Source: an uncultured Clostridia bacterium
Lineage (GTDB): Bacteria; Bacillota; Clostridia; Oscillospirales; Oscillospiraceae
NCBI GenBank assembly: GCA_946011705.1
Contig: CAMGCA010000006.1
Location: 1-20,647, forward strand
Length of the DNA: 20,647 nt
Direction of reading: 5' to 3'
The position numbers and the translations under genes were made by a program. This document shows positions 8,380 to 16,624 of this stretch, one piece after another (position 1 is the stretch's first letter; every line of letters begins with the position of its first letter). Under the pieces are notes generated by a model. That model was not told where the DNA came from. It was given only the letters and a program-made list of their open reading frames with translations, and searched no databases.

Positions 8380-9638
8380 AGCAGTACCCATTTCCCAAAA
8401 ACCGCTGGACGGCTGCCGCTTTCGGCCTGTTTCTGTTTGCCATGCTGCTGCTGGCCCGGGACACGATCATCACCTCCGTCATTGTGGGATTCTACAAGTC
8501 CCAGTTCCTGATGCTGGCCCTCATGGGGCTGCTGGGTCTGGCCTTCCTGATCTACAACCGCCGAAATCTCCGGGAGATCCTGACGGATAAGCGAATTTTC
8601 CTGATTCTGGCCCTTACCCTGTTTTTTGTGGCGGTGATGGTGCTGAAACGGGACTGGCAGATCATGTATTTCAGCATCCTGCTGTGCCTGATTTTTGCCG
8701 TATTTGTGACCTTTTTCACCGATTCCGAAAGCGTTGCCAGATATTATGTGGTAATTCTCACCGCTCTGAGTGTGTACGCTCTGATTGCCACCTATGTGCT
8801 GCGGAAGCTGGGCTATATGGGCGTGATTCCCCACCCAAAGTCCGTGACCAATGACGCGGGCATGGTGTTTTTCGACTACGGCCTGTGCTTTGCGGTGGAT
8901 CACCGCTACTGGCACCGGAATTTCGGTATTTTCCGGGAGCCGGGGGTCTATCAGTTCTTTCTGCTGCTGGGACTGTACTTAAATCACTATCAGGCGCGGT
9001 GGGAGAGGGAGGGAACCCGCTGGATTTTTACCGGACTGCTGGCGGTTACCATGATTTCCACCTACTCCATCGGAGGCTTTGCGGAGCTGGGACTGTTTGC
9101 GGTGTTCCTCTATCTGGACAAGAAGTATTACCGCACCAAATTGGGCCGCTGGGTAGGCGTCGGCTGTATCGCGGCTGCCGTGGCGGTGGTGATTGCGGTA
9201 TTCATCGAATCGCGGAAGCCGGAGTTCGTCTATTCGCCGCTGTATGAGCTGTACGATATGTTCCTTCGCCTGACTACGGCCTCGGATTCCTCTGTTGACC
9301 GGGGAAGCGCCCTGATTACCGACTTGCGGATGTTCCTGCAGCATCCGCTGCTGGGGTCAAAAATCGCCCCGGTGCTCCACGGCACCAACCACAATACCAG
9401 CTCCACCCTGATTCTCTTCGCCATTACCGGCGTATTCGGCGGGCTGATCCACCTTGCGGCATGGGCTGCCCTGCTGTGGAAGAAGCAGAGGAATGTGTTC
9501 GGAAATCTGCTGCTTCTGGTGATTTTTCTCATGTCCTTCAACACCCAGAATCTGGTTGCCGATGTGTTTTTCTGGCTGTTTCCCGTCATGGCTCTGGTGG
9601 AGCGGGGGCTGCCGCTGCTTCATAAAAAGGAGGCGTAA
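8376..9638 (+). CDS. wzy: Wzy-type polysaccharide repeat-unit polymerase / O-antigen ligase family
   Basis: This 420-residue integral membrane protein has roughly ten hydrophobic segments, for example at 11-27, 43-60, 73-90, 97-115, 122-141, 190-203, 216-248, 262-277, 344-367 and 376-408. Signature patches are FGIFREPGVYQFF (183-195), a soluble stretch 279-320 and HPLLGS followed by HGTNHNTSS (335-343), as in the O-antigen ligase/polymerase superfamily. It should polymerise undecaprenyl-linked repeat units on the outer face of the membrane. The start is GTG, overlapping the previous stop by four bases, with GGGGAGGAA just upstream. A ligase function is less likely, because there is no LPS acceptor in a Firmicute and it is the only such protein seen here. 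Confidence 0.87.
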   Translation: MKQYPFPKNRWTAAAFGLFLFAMLLLARDTIITSVIVGFYKSQFLMLALMGLLGLAFLIYNRRNLREILTDKRIFLILALTLFFVAVMVLKRDWQIMYFSILLCLIFAVFVTFFTDSESVARYYVVILTALSVYALIATYVLRKLGYMGVIPHPKSVTNDAGMVFFDYGLCFAVDHRYWHRNFGIFREPGVYQFFLLLGLYLNHYQARWEREGTRWIFTGLLAVTMISTYSIGGFAELGLFAVFLYLDKKYYRTKLGRWVGVGCIAAAVAVVIAVFIESRKPEFVYSPLYELYDMFLRLTTASDSSVDRGSALITDLRMFLQHPLLGSKIAPVLHGTNHNTSSTLILFAITGVFGGLIHLAAWAALLWKKQRNVFGNLLLLVIFLMSFNTQNLVADVFFWLFPVMALVERGLPLLHKKEA

Positions 9639-10457
9639 ATGGAACAGGAACTGCTGCGCAGGGTTCAGCTGACCCTGTTGGAAATCGCCGTGGAAATCAA
9701 GCGGGTCTGCGAGGAAAATGATATCCGCTATTTCCTTTCCGATGGTACCCTTCTGGGGGCCGTGCGCCATCAGGGCTTCATACCCTGGGACGATGATATG
9801 GACATGGGAATGCTCCGGGCGGATTATGAGAAATTCTGCCGGATTGCCCCCAAGGCGCTGAAGCCGGAATACTGCCTTGAAACGTGGAACACCGATTCCG
9901 GCTACGGTCTTCCCTTTGCCAAGGTGATGAAGCGGAATACCGTATATCTGGAAAGTAAAAAGAACACAAAAATGCGGGAAAAAGGGTTCTATATTGACGT
10001 TTTTCCCTTTGATAACGCCCCGGCAGAAGAAGAAGCGCAGCAGGCGCTGGTGCGAAAGCTTTTGCCCATTGCCCGGATGATGCTGATGAAATGCGGCTAC
10101 CGGCCCTGGATGGAGCAGGACAGAATTCTCTGGAAAAAACGGATCGGCTACCTCTACTACCAGCTGAAAGCCCTCTTTGTCTCCCATAAGGAGCTGGCCC
10201 GGGCCTATGACGCGGTGGCGGAGTCCTTCCCGGACAGCGGTGTGCTTTTAGAGCAGAGTGGACGGCCACGGCCTACCTTTTTCCGGCAGGAGTGGTGCGA
10301 AAATCTGGCGCTCTACACCTTTGAGGGCGTGACCTTCCCGGGCCCTAAGGACTATGACGCCTACTTAACCAACCAGTACGGCGACTATATGACCCCTCCT
10401 CCGGAGGGAAGCCGGGAGAACCGGCATCAGATCGTGGAAATTGATTTCGGAGAATAA
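9639..10457 (+). CDS. LicD family phosphotransferase
   Basis: This 272-residue LicD-family protein has the nucleotidyltransferase-like core DGTLLGAVRHQGFIPWDDDMD (35-55) with the conserved aspartates at 51-53 and 55. It also has YIDVFPFD (118-125) and the C-terminal YGDYMTPPP (247-255) followed by Arg and His. LicD and its relatives in teichoic acids, capsules and fukutin-type proteins attach phospho-groups such as phosphocholine, or transfer phosphosugars and phosphoribitol, from nucleotide carriers to glycans. In this locus it most likely adds a phosphodiester substituent to the repeat unit. The donor is unknown: no choline uptake or CDP-choline gene is visible here. The ATG follows the wzy stop directly, with AAGGAGG five bases upstream. 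Confidence 0.9.
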   Translation: MEQELLRRVQLTLLEIAVEIKRVCEENDIRYFLSDGTLLGAVRHQGFIPWDDDMDMGMLRADYEKFCRIAPKALKPEYCLETWNTDSGYGLPFAKVMKRNTVYLESKKNTKMREKGFYIDVFPFDNAPAEEEAQQALVRKLLPIARMMLMKCGYRPWMEQDRILWKKRIGYLYYQLKALFVSHKELARAYDAVAESFPDSGVLLEQSGRPRPTFFRQEWCENLALYTFEGVTFPGPKDYDAYLTNQYGDYMTPPPEGSRENRHQIVEIDFGE

Positions 10458-10470
10458 AGGATGTGAACGG

Positions 10471-11571
10471 ATGAAACGAATCCTGTTTCTGACCAATTAC
10501 GCCTCGCCCTACCGGGTTCGTTTCTTTGACGAGCTGGGGAAGTCGGCCCAGGTCACGGTGCTGTATTCCGACCGCCGGGGTACCCTGTCCCACCGGGACG
10601 AAAAATGGTTCGAGGAAGGGGAGGGCGGCTTTCGAGGCGTCCAGCTCAGCGGCGCCATCGGCAAGGGCAGAAGAACCCTGTGCCTCAGCGTCCTGCGGTG
10701 GCTGAAGCGGGACTATGACGCCATCATCGTGGCGGGCTACTCTTCCCCCACGGCGATTCTTGCTATGCTGTGGATGCGGCTCATGGGCATTCCCTTCTAT
10801 ATGGAAATTGACGGCGGCCTGATCCGCGAAAGCAGCGGACTGCGCTACCGGATCAAGCGGTTTCTGGTGCGGCTGCCCAGCGGCTGGCTCACCACAGGAA
10901 AGTACCCCACCCATTTTCTGACCCATTACGGAGCGGATCCAAAGCGAATTGCTGAGTATCCCTTCTCGTCCCTGTTTGCCGGAGACATTCTGCCGGAGAC
11001 GCCATCCCAGGCAGAAAAGCAGGCGCTGCGGGAGAAGCTGGGTATCCCGGAGAAACGGATGATTCTGGCTGTGGGTCAGTTCATCTACCGCAAGGGCTTT
11101 GACGTGCTGCTGCGCGGGGCGAAGGACATGCCTGCCGATGTGGGCATCTACATTGTGGGCGGGGAAGCCGATGAGCGGTACACCAAACTTCGGCAGGAGC
11201 TGGGACTTGAGAATGTCCACTTCTGGGGCTTCCGTCCAAGGCAGGAGCTTGCGGAGCTGTATATGGCGGCAGATGTGTTCTGTCTGCCTACCCGGGAGGA
11301 TATCTGGGGGCTGGTGGTAAACGAGGCCATGGCCTTTGGACTGCCGGTGGTGACCACGGAACAGTGCGTGGCGGGCCTGGAGCTGGTGGAAAACGGTGTC
11401 AACGGCTATCTGGTGCCAATAGAAGATCCCGATGCCCTTGCCGAAAGCCTGAATAAAGTGCTTTCCTCGGATATGGAGGCCATGGGTCGGGCATCGCTTC
11501 AGAAGATTCAGGGCTATACCATCGAAAAGATGGCCGAGGCCCACCTGGCCATTGTGCAGGAAAAGGAGTAG
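10471..11571 (+). CDS. GT4 glycosyltransferase
   Basis: This is a 366-residue GT4-type transferase. The ATG at 10471 was chosen because MKRILFLTNYASPYRVRFF is the usual beginning of this family and AAAGG lies 8-12 bases upstream. The in-frame TTG at 10441 would overlap licD and add ten unlikely residues. Visible parts are the acceptor-domain MEIDGGLIRES (111-121), the donor-domain opening AVGQFIYRKGFDVLL and the catalytic region TREDIWGLVVNEAMAFG, where Asp277 replaces the first Glu of the common E-x7-E pair with Glu285. This variant recurs in GT4 enzymes. Sugar specificity is unknown. It follows licD by 13 bases and is followed by a GT2 gene after 3 bases, so co-expression is expected. Confidence 0.87.
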   Translation: MKRILFLTNYASPYRVRFFDELGKSAQVTVLYSDRRGTLSHRDEKWFEEGEGGFRGVQLSGAIGKGRRTLCLSVLRWLKRDYDAIIVAGYSSPTAILAMLWMRLMGIPFYMEIDGGLIRESSGLRYRIKRFLVRLPSGWLTTGKYPTHFLTHYGADPKRIAEYPFSSLFAGDILPETPSQAEKQALREKLGIPEKRMILAVGQFIYRKGFDVLLRGAKDMPADVGIYIVGGEADERYTKLRQELGLENVHFWGFRPRQELAELYMAADVFCLPTREDIWGLVVNEAMAFGLPVVTTEQCVAGLELVENGVNGYLVPIEDPDALAESLNKVLSSDMEAMGRASLQKIQGYTIEKMAEAHLAIVQEKE

Positions 11572-11574
11572 GTC

Positions 11575-12378
11575 ATGATTCAGTTCAGTATCATCACCGT
11601 ATGCCTCAACGCCGGACAGGGACTGCTGGACACGGTGGAGCGCACCCTGGGGCAGACCTACGGACACTTTGAGATCATCGTCAAGGACGGCGGCTCGCGG
11701 GACGGAAGCATCGAAAAGCTGCCCGACGACCCCAGAATCCGGGTGGTCACCCGGAAGGATACAGGCATTTACGACGCCATGAATCAGGGAATTGAGGAAG
11801 CAGGGGGCGATTACCTGATCTTCATGAACTGCGGCGACTGGTTCTACAGTCCTGATGTCCTGCAATCCGTTGCAGAGCGCATTGGAGAAGCCCGGCTGCC
11901 GCTGTACTACGGCAAGTGCTTTGATCGGATGACGGGACAGGTGCGGGCTTATCCGAAGCAGCTGACCCGGATGACCTGCTACCGCACCATGATCTGCCAT
12001 CAGGCCACGGTCTACCGGGCGGATGTGCTGAAAAAAAGGCCCTATGACCTGTCCTATCCCATCCTGGCGGATCGGGAGACACTGTGGCATCTGGTCTGTG
12101 CGGAAAAGGTGGAGCCTAAGTATCTGGACACGGTGATTGCCGACTATCAGGGCGGCGGAGAGAGCGCCAGCGAGAAATACATCCGGCGCAACCGGGCGGA
12201 TCAGCAGCGGCTGCTGGATACCTATTACCCCAAAAGCGAGCAGCTGAAATATAAACTCCTGATGGCGCTGACCTTCCAGAAGCTGCGGGTAGCTCTGTCC
12301 AAAAGCCCGAAATACAGCAAATACTATTTTAGAACCATTCAGACCCTGTACGACTGGAAGGAGCGGATTCGCAAATGA
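11575..12378 (+). CDS. GT2 glycosyltransferase
   Basis: This 267-residue GT-A fold, inverting family 2 transferase starts with FSIITVCLNAG, then has VKDGGSRDGS (37-45), TGIYDAMNQGI and IFMNCGDWFY (82-91). CGD takes the place of the DxD metal-binding motif, as in the WcaE-like branch of GT2. ADRETLW further on supplies the likely catalytic acidic residues. No membrane segment is seen; the basic C-terminal 40 residues may attach it to the membrane surface. AAGGAG precedes the ATG, and the stop overlaps the acyltransferase start by four bases (ATGA). That tight coupling suggests the two may act on the same sugar. The sugar transferred is unknown. Confidence 0.87.
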   Translation: MIQFSIITVCLNAGQGLLDTVERTLGQTYGHFEIIVKDGGSRDGSIEKLPDDPRIRVVTRKDTGIYDAMNQGIEEAGGDYLIFMNCGDWFYSPDVLQSVAERIGEARLPLYYGKCFDRMTGQVRAYPKQLTRMTCYRTMICHQATVYRADVLKKRPYDLSYPILADRETLWHLVCAEKVEPKYLDTVIADYQGGGESASEKYIRRNRADQQRLLDTYYPKSEQLKYKLLMALTFQKLRVALSKSPKYSKYYFRTIQTLYDWKERIRK

Positions 12379-12965
12379 AGAGCATTCTGCTGAAAGCCAT
12401 ATACTACTGGGAGAGAATGTGGAATCTTCTGACTCTCCGGCGGAAAAAGGTGGTTTTTGACAAGTCCATCCGCTTCCATGGGATCATGGGCCTATACGGC
12501 AGGGGACAGGTCCGCATGGGCAAAAACGTGCTGATTAATTCCAAGGAAAGCGCCAACCCCGGCATGGGCTGTTACCCCAAAACGGTTTTCAACGTACCCA
12601 CGGGCAGCCTGACCATCGGTGACGATGTGGGGATGTCCGGTGTTGCCATCTCCTGTGTGGAGCGGGTTACCATCGGAAACCATGTGCTGCTGGGGGGCGG
12701 TGTGAAAATCATGGACTCGGATGCCCATTCCCTGGACTATGAGAAGCGGGGAAAGGGTCACAAAATCGATGTGCCGGTTTCCAGACCGGTTGCCATCGGC
12801 GACCATGTCTTTGTGGGCGCCAACGCCATGATTCTCAAGGGTGTGACCATCGGGGAGAAGGCCGTCATCGGCGCCGGCTCTGTTGTGACGAAAAATGTAC
12901 CCGCCGGTGAAATCTGGGGAGGAAATCCGGCAAAAAAGATCGGCACTGTGCCGGAACACGCGTAA
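12375..12965 (+). CDS. Left-handed beta-helix acyl/acetyltransferase (hexapeptide repeat)
   Basis: This 196-residue acyltransferase is built from hexapeptide repeats, visible as LTIGDDVGMSG, VTIGNHVLLGG, VAIGDHVFVGANAMILKG and VTIGEKAVIGAGSVVTKNV. It ends with GGNPAKKIG, as in O-acetyltransferases of capsule loci. His118 in DSDAHSLDY is the expected catalytic histidine, as in the galactoside and maltose acetyltransferase group. It should use acetyl-CoA to O- or N-acetylate a sugar of the repeat unit in the cytoplasm. The first 25 residues are basic and amphipathic rather than a signal peptide. It overlaps the preceding GT2 gene by four bases. The acceptor sugar cannot be determined from the sequence. 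Confidence 0.91.
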   Translation: MKSILLKAIYYWERMWNLLTLRRKKVVFDKSIRFHGIMGLYGRGQVRMGKNVLINSKESANPGMGCYPKTVFNVPTGSLTIGDDVGMSGVAISCVERVTIGNHVLLGGGVKIMDSDAHSLDYEKRGKGHKIDVPVSRPVAIGDHVFVGANAMILKGVTIGEKAVIGAGSVVTKNVPAGEIWGGNPAKKIGTVPEHA

Positions 12966-12978
12966 AAGGAGAATGGGG

Positions 12979-14235
12979 ATGAAGGTACTCTGGCTGTGCA
13001 ATAACGCCCCCGGCGCGGTGCGTTCCGCCCGCAGCGGGAAACCGGAAAGCCAGGTCAATTGGCTTGACCATGTGCTGCACGACCTGCGGGCGCAGGGAGT
13101 GACGCTGCGGATTCTGTACCGTGGCGGCGGCGTTCCCGGGCAGATCGATGAAGCGTGCAGCTATGTCCCCGTTCCGGAAACTCCGGCCCACATCTACCAG
13201 CCGGAGCTGGAGGAAGCCTTTCGGCAGGAGCTTCGTACTTTTGCGCCGGACGTGATTCACAGCTGGGGCGTGGAATACCATCACGCGCTGGCCATGGTGA
13301 ACGCAGCGGAAAAGGAGGGCATGCTCCCTCGTATGGCCGCCAGCATTCAGGGCCTGTGCTGCCGCATCGCGCCCCACTATACAGATGGCCTTCCCGTAAG
13401 GGCCTTGCGTGCCCGAACCCTGCGGGATTTTGTCCGCCATGACAGCATTCTGGTGCAGCAGGCGCAGTACGCCCAGCGGGGGGAACTGGAAGTGGAAGCC
13501 CTTCGCAAGCTGACCCACGTCATTGGCCGTACGGACTGGGACCGGGAAAACGCACTGGCAATCAATCCCAATATCACCTATCATCACGGTGACGAAACCC
13601 TGCGGGATGTGGTCTATCCCAGCCGGGGGATCTATGCCCGCTGCCGGAAACACCGGATTTTCGTCTCCAGTTGCTCCTATCCTGTGAAGGGCTTTCATAT
13701 TCTGCTGGAAGCGATGGCGATTGTCCGCAAGGCGTACCCGGATGCGGAGGCCGCCGTCACGGGCAGACCCTTCCTTGCCGGTGATTTCAAAAGCCGGCTC
13801 CGTCAGAATGGGTACGAACAATACCTCAGCGCCCTTGTGAAGCGGAATAAGCTGGAAAACGCCATTCATTTTCTGGGCCATTTGTCTGCGCAGGATATGA
13901 AACAGGCCTATCTGGACGCCAATGTGTTTGTGCTGTCTTCCACCATGGAGAATTCTCCCAACGCCCTGGGAGAGGCCATGCTGCTGGGGCTGCCCTGTGT
14001 TGCGGCGGAGGTTGGCGGTGTGTCCAGCCTGATGGGAGATAAGGAGGGTATTCTCTGCGCTCCGGTGAATCCGGAAGCCATGGCCGAAGGCATCTGCCGT
14101 GTGTTCGCCATGGAGGAAAAGGCGGAAGCCATAGGAGCGGCGGCGAGAAGCCGTGCTTTCATGACCCACGACCCCGCGAAAAATCTGAGAGACCTGATGG
14201 AAGTCTACAGACTGCTGTCCGGGAAGGAGAGATAA
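12979..14235 (+). CDS. GT4 glycosyltransferase
   Basis: This 418-residue GT4 transferase uses the ATG at 12979, because AGGAG (12967-12971) sits seven bases upstream and the product begins MKVLWLCNNAPGAV. The longer in-frame ATG at 12895 would overlap the acyltransferase by 71 bases and add 28 residues unlike the family. The acceptor domain has a glycine- and serine-containing loop (about 13-25) and VIHSWGVEYHHALA. The donor domain has FVSSCSYPVKGFHILLEA, AVTGRPF and the catalytic STMENSPNALGEAMLLGLP, with an intact E-x7-E pair. The inter-domain part is longer than in the other GT4 proteins of this locus. Its sugar specificity is unknown. The next gene starts three bases after its stop. Confidence 0.86.
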   Translation: MKVLWLCNNAPGAVRSARSGKPESQVNWLDHVLHDLRAQGVTLRILYRGGGVPGQIDEACSYVPVPETPAHIYQPELEEAFRQELRTFAPDVIHSWGVEYHHALAMVNAAEKEGMLPRMAASIQGLCCRIAPHYTDGLPVRALRARTLRDFVRHDSILVQQAQYAQRGELEVEALRKLTHVIGRTDWDRENALAINPNITYHHGDETLRDVVYPSRGIYARCRKHRIFVSSCSYPVKGFHILLEAMAIVRKAYPDAEAAVTGRPFLAGDFKSRLRQNGYEQYLSALVKRNKLENAIHFLGHLSAQDMKQAYLDANVFVLSSTMENSPNALGEAMLLGLPCVAAEVGGVSSLMGDKEGILCAPVNPEAMAEGICRVFAMEEKAEAIGAAARSRAFMTHDPAKNLRDLMEVYRLLSGKER

Positions 14236-14237
14236 TC

Positions 14238-15221
14238 ATGGAGCGCACCCCCCTGATCAGTGTCATCGTACCTGTATACAACGTGGCGGCTTATCTTCCC
14301 CGGTGTGTAGATTCCATCCTGGCCCAGACCTATGAAAATCTGGAAATTCTTCTGGTGGATGACGGCTCCACCGATGATTCCGGGAAAATCTGCCAGGAAT
14401 ACGCGAAAAAAGACACCCGTATCCGGGTGATTCACAAGGAAAATGGGGGCCTGAGCAGCGCCCGGAACGCCGGACTTGATGCGATATCCGGAGAGTATAT
14501 CGGATTCGTAGACAGCGACGACTGGATTGAGCCGGAGATGTACGCAGAAATGCTGGCCCTGATGCGAAAGAACCATGCCCAGCTGGTCTGTGCCGGACGC
14601 TATGACGTGGACGGCGGCACGGGGAAGAGGACTGTGGGCCTGTGCCCAGAGCGGCAGGAGCAGGTCAGCGGCGAAGAACTGGCGGGCAGAATCTTTTTGT
14701 GGGATCACTGTGATTCCAGTGCCTGCGACAAGCTCTACCGCCGGGAGCTGTTCGACGGCATCCGCTATCCTGAGGGAAAGACCTGCGAGGATATCCCGGT
14801 GACCTACCGGCTGGCGCTGAAAGCCCAGCGGGTCGTCCTCTGCGACAAGCCCTTTTACAACTATTACCACCGCTCCGGCAGCATTTCCAAGGGCGCGGGA
14901 ATTACGGAGAAAACCTTCCATTATTCCCAGCACACAGCGGTGATTCTGGAAGATATCCGGAAAAATCATCCCGCTATCGCGCCGCAGGCGGAATTCCTGC
15001 GGGTACACTCCCTGTACCATATTCTACTTCGTCTTGACCACGCTGCGCCGGATATCCGCAGAGCTTACCGAGGCGAATACCGCCATGCCCGCCGGGAACT
15101 GCAAAAGCACCTTAAATTCATCCTGACCTGTCCCTGGCTGGGTGTTCAGCAGCGGGTCACGGATATTCTGCTGATCGCGAATCTTTACCATATTCTGCGC
15201 CCGCTGTTTCACAGGGCGTGA
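14238..15221 (+). CDS. GT2 glycosyltransferase (EpsJ/CpsJ-like)
   Basis: This 327-residue family 2 transferase has the classic N-terminal GT-A domain: LISVIVPVYNVAAYLPRCVDSI, VDDGSTDDSG (40-49), KENGGLSSARNAGLD and FVDSDDW (90-96), which carries the DxD metal site. CEDIPVTYRL supplies the later acidic residues, and the C-terminal region is typical of EpsJ and CpsJ proteins of Gram-positive exopolysaccharide loci. AAGGAGA lies about seven bases before the ATG. It should add an intermediate sugar with inversion of configuration at the cytoplasmic membrane surface. Together with the other GT2 enzyme it is one of two predicted inverting transferases in the window. The donor is not identifiable. 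Confidence 0.9.
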   Translation: MERTPLISVIVPVYNVAAYLPRCVDSILAQTYENLEILLVDDGSTDDSGKICQEYAKKDTRIRVIHKENGGLSSARNAGLDAISGEYIGFVDSDDWIEPEMYAEMLALMRKNHAQLVCAGRYDVDGGTGKRTVGLCPERQEQVSGEELAGRIFLWDHCDSSACDKLYRRELFDGIRYPEGKTCEDIPVTYRLALKAQRVVLCDKPFYNYYHRSGSISKGAGITEKTFHYSQHTAVILEDIRKNHPAIAPQAEFLRVHSLYHILLRLDHAAPDIRRAYRGEYRHARRELQKHLKFILTCPWLGVQQRVTDILLIANLYHILRPLFHRA

Positions 15222-15233
15222 TTGGGAGAACCC

Positions 15234-16613
15234 ATGAAACAACGAAACCGGATTGCTTTTTTTAATATCCTCAGCACCGTGGTACTGAAAGGCTCAGCCT
15301 TCTTCACGGGAATGCTGTTTTCCCGTCTGCTGGGCGGCAGCGGCTATGGCTCCCTGAAACTATATAACATTTCTGTCAGCATCGTGACAATCCTGTTCTC
15401 TCTGCAAACCCAGACCACCCTGGCCAATGCCCGGGTGGAGTACCCGGAGGTGGCCCAAAAGGGCTACCAGTCCTCCGTCATGACCCTGTCGGTGCTGTTC
15501 TTTGGACTGTGTACAGGGCTTACGCTGATGTTCCTGAAGCCCCTGTCGATTCAGCTGGAACTGGAACCGCTGATCATTCTGCTGGTGCTTTTACAGGCCT
15601 TCGGCAATTTCTGCGTGGAGTTTCTGAATAAGAAAAATGTCTATGAGTTCCGGGCGGGCTGGAACATGATCCTGTCCATGGTGATGGTGCTGGTGCCCCT
15701 TGTTCTGGCGGTGGTCCTGATTCTGCAAATGCCCTATGAGACCCGGTATGTGGGCCGGGTGATTGCCAATTCCGTCTCCTATGGTGTGGTGGGCACGGCG
15801 GTCTGTGTGGGAATTCTGCTGCGGGGCAGGACGTATTTTCACCGGGAATACTGGAAATTCTGTCTGGTGCTGGCTCTGCCGGCGGTGTTTCACAACCTGT
15901 CCGACCTGATCCTCAATCAGATGGACTCCCTGATGCTGAACGCTCTGATGAACACCGCCGCCGTGGGCTACTATGGCAACGCTTGGGGCTTTGCCAACTT
16001 CCTGTTCATCCTGTTTCAGGCACTGAACAATATCTGGTGTGCCTATTTCTTTGAGGAGATGAAGACCGGGCAGCGTCAGGCCATGCTGGAAAAGAGCCGG
16101 AATTTTCTGGAGGTCTTTACCATTCTCAGCTGCGGCTTCACGCTGCTGGCGCCGGAGGTGTACCATGTCTACGCACCGAAGGATTTCTGGGTGGCGACCA
16201 TGGTTATCCCCCTGTTTACTGCGGCGTATTATGTAAACTTTCTGTGCACCTTCCCGGTAAATTTTGAATATTACCACAAAAAGCCCAAGGCGGTGGCGGT
16301 GATTACCGTTTCCTCGTCCCTTCTCAACCTGGTGCTGAACTTCGTGTTCATCCGGGCCATTGGCATGGCGGGGGCGGCGGTGGCTACGCTGGCATCCCAC
16401 TGCCTGCAGCTGACGCTGCACCACCTCTATTCTGTCCGGCTGGGGGAGTATCCCTTCCCGCTGAAGCTGTGGGTGGGGTATCCGCTGGTGTTTTGCGGCA
16501 TTCTGGCGGTGGTGTTTCTGCTGCCGGATGCCTGGTTTATCCGCTGGCCTTTAGGGGCAGCTCTGGGCATTTTCATGCTGCTGCGGGTAAAGCAGCGTAA
16601 GGTACTGATATAG
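15234..16613 (+). CDS. wzx: Wzx-type oligosaccharide flippase (MOP/PST family)
   Basis: This multi-spanning membrane protein of 459 residues has about 12-14 hydrophobic segments along its whole length. It starts MKQRNRIAFFNILSTVVLKGSAFFTGMLFSR, which contains the N-terminal helix and SRLLGG pattern of the polysaccharide transporter (PST) family. It should flip undecaprenyl-linked repeat units to the outer face for Wzy polymerisation. The ATG at 15234 was preferred over TTG 15222, because GGGAGAA (15224-15230) is correctly spaced and the TTG would add only four residues next to the upstream stop. A run of seven T (15257-15263) covers codons 8-10. It is the last gene before the 390-base gap and so probably ends the upstream operon. 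Confidence 0.92.
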   Translation: MKQRNRIAFFNILSTVVLKGSAFFTGMLFSRLLGGSGYGSLKLYNISVSIVTILFSLQTQTTLANARVEYPEVAQKGYQSSVMTLSVLFFGLCTGLTLMFLKPLSIQLELEPLIILLVLLQAFGNFCVEFLNKKNVYEFRAGWNMILSMVMVLVPLVLAVVLILQMPYETRYVGRVIANSVSYGVVGTAVCVGILLRGRTYFHREYWKFCLVLALPAVFHNLSDLILNQMDSLMLNALMNTAAVGYYGNAWGFANFLFILFQALNNIWCAYFFEEMKTGQRQAMLEKSRNFLEVFTILSCGFTLLAPEVYHVYAPKDFWVATMVIPLFTAAYYVNFLCTFPVNFEYYHKKPKAVAVITVSSSLLNLVLNFVFIRAIGMAGAAVATLASHCLQLTLHHLYSVRLGEYPFPLKLWVGYPLVFCGILAVVFLLPDAWFIRWPLGAALGIFMLLRVKQRKVLI

Positions 16614-16624
16614 TTTTATTGCTT

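Noticed and set aside
10345-12090. Long 581-codon open frame on the - strand
   Set aside because: It lies antisense to three well-supported glycan genes. Such frames are common opposite GC-rich coding sequence, and no motif or plausible start was seen.
12895-12978. Longer start for the GT4 gene after the acyltransferase
   Set aside because: It overlaps the acyltransferase by 71 bases and adds residues unlike the family, whereas ATG 12979 has a well-spaced AGGAG.
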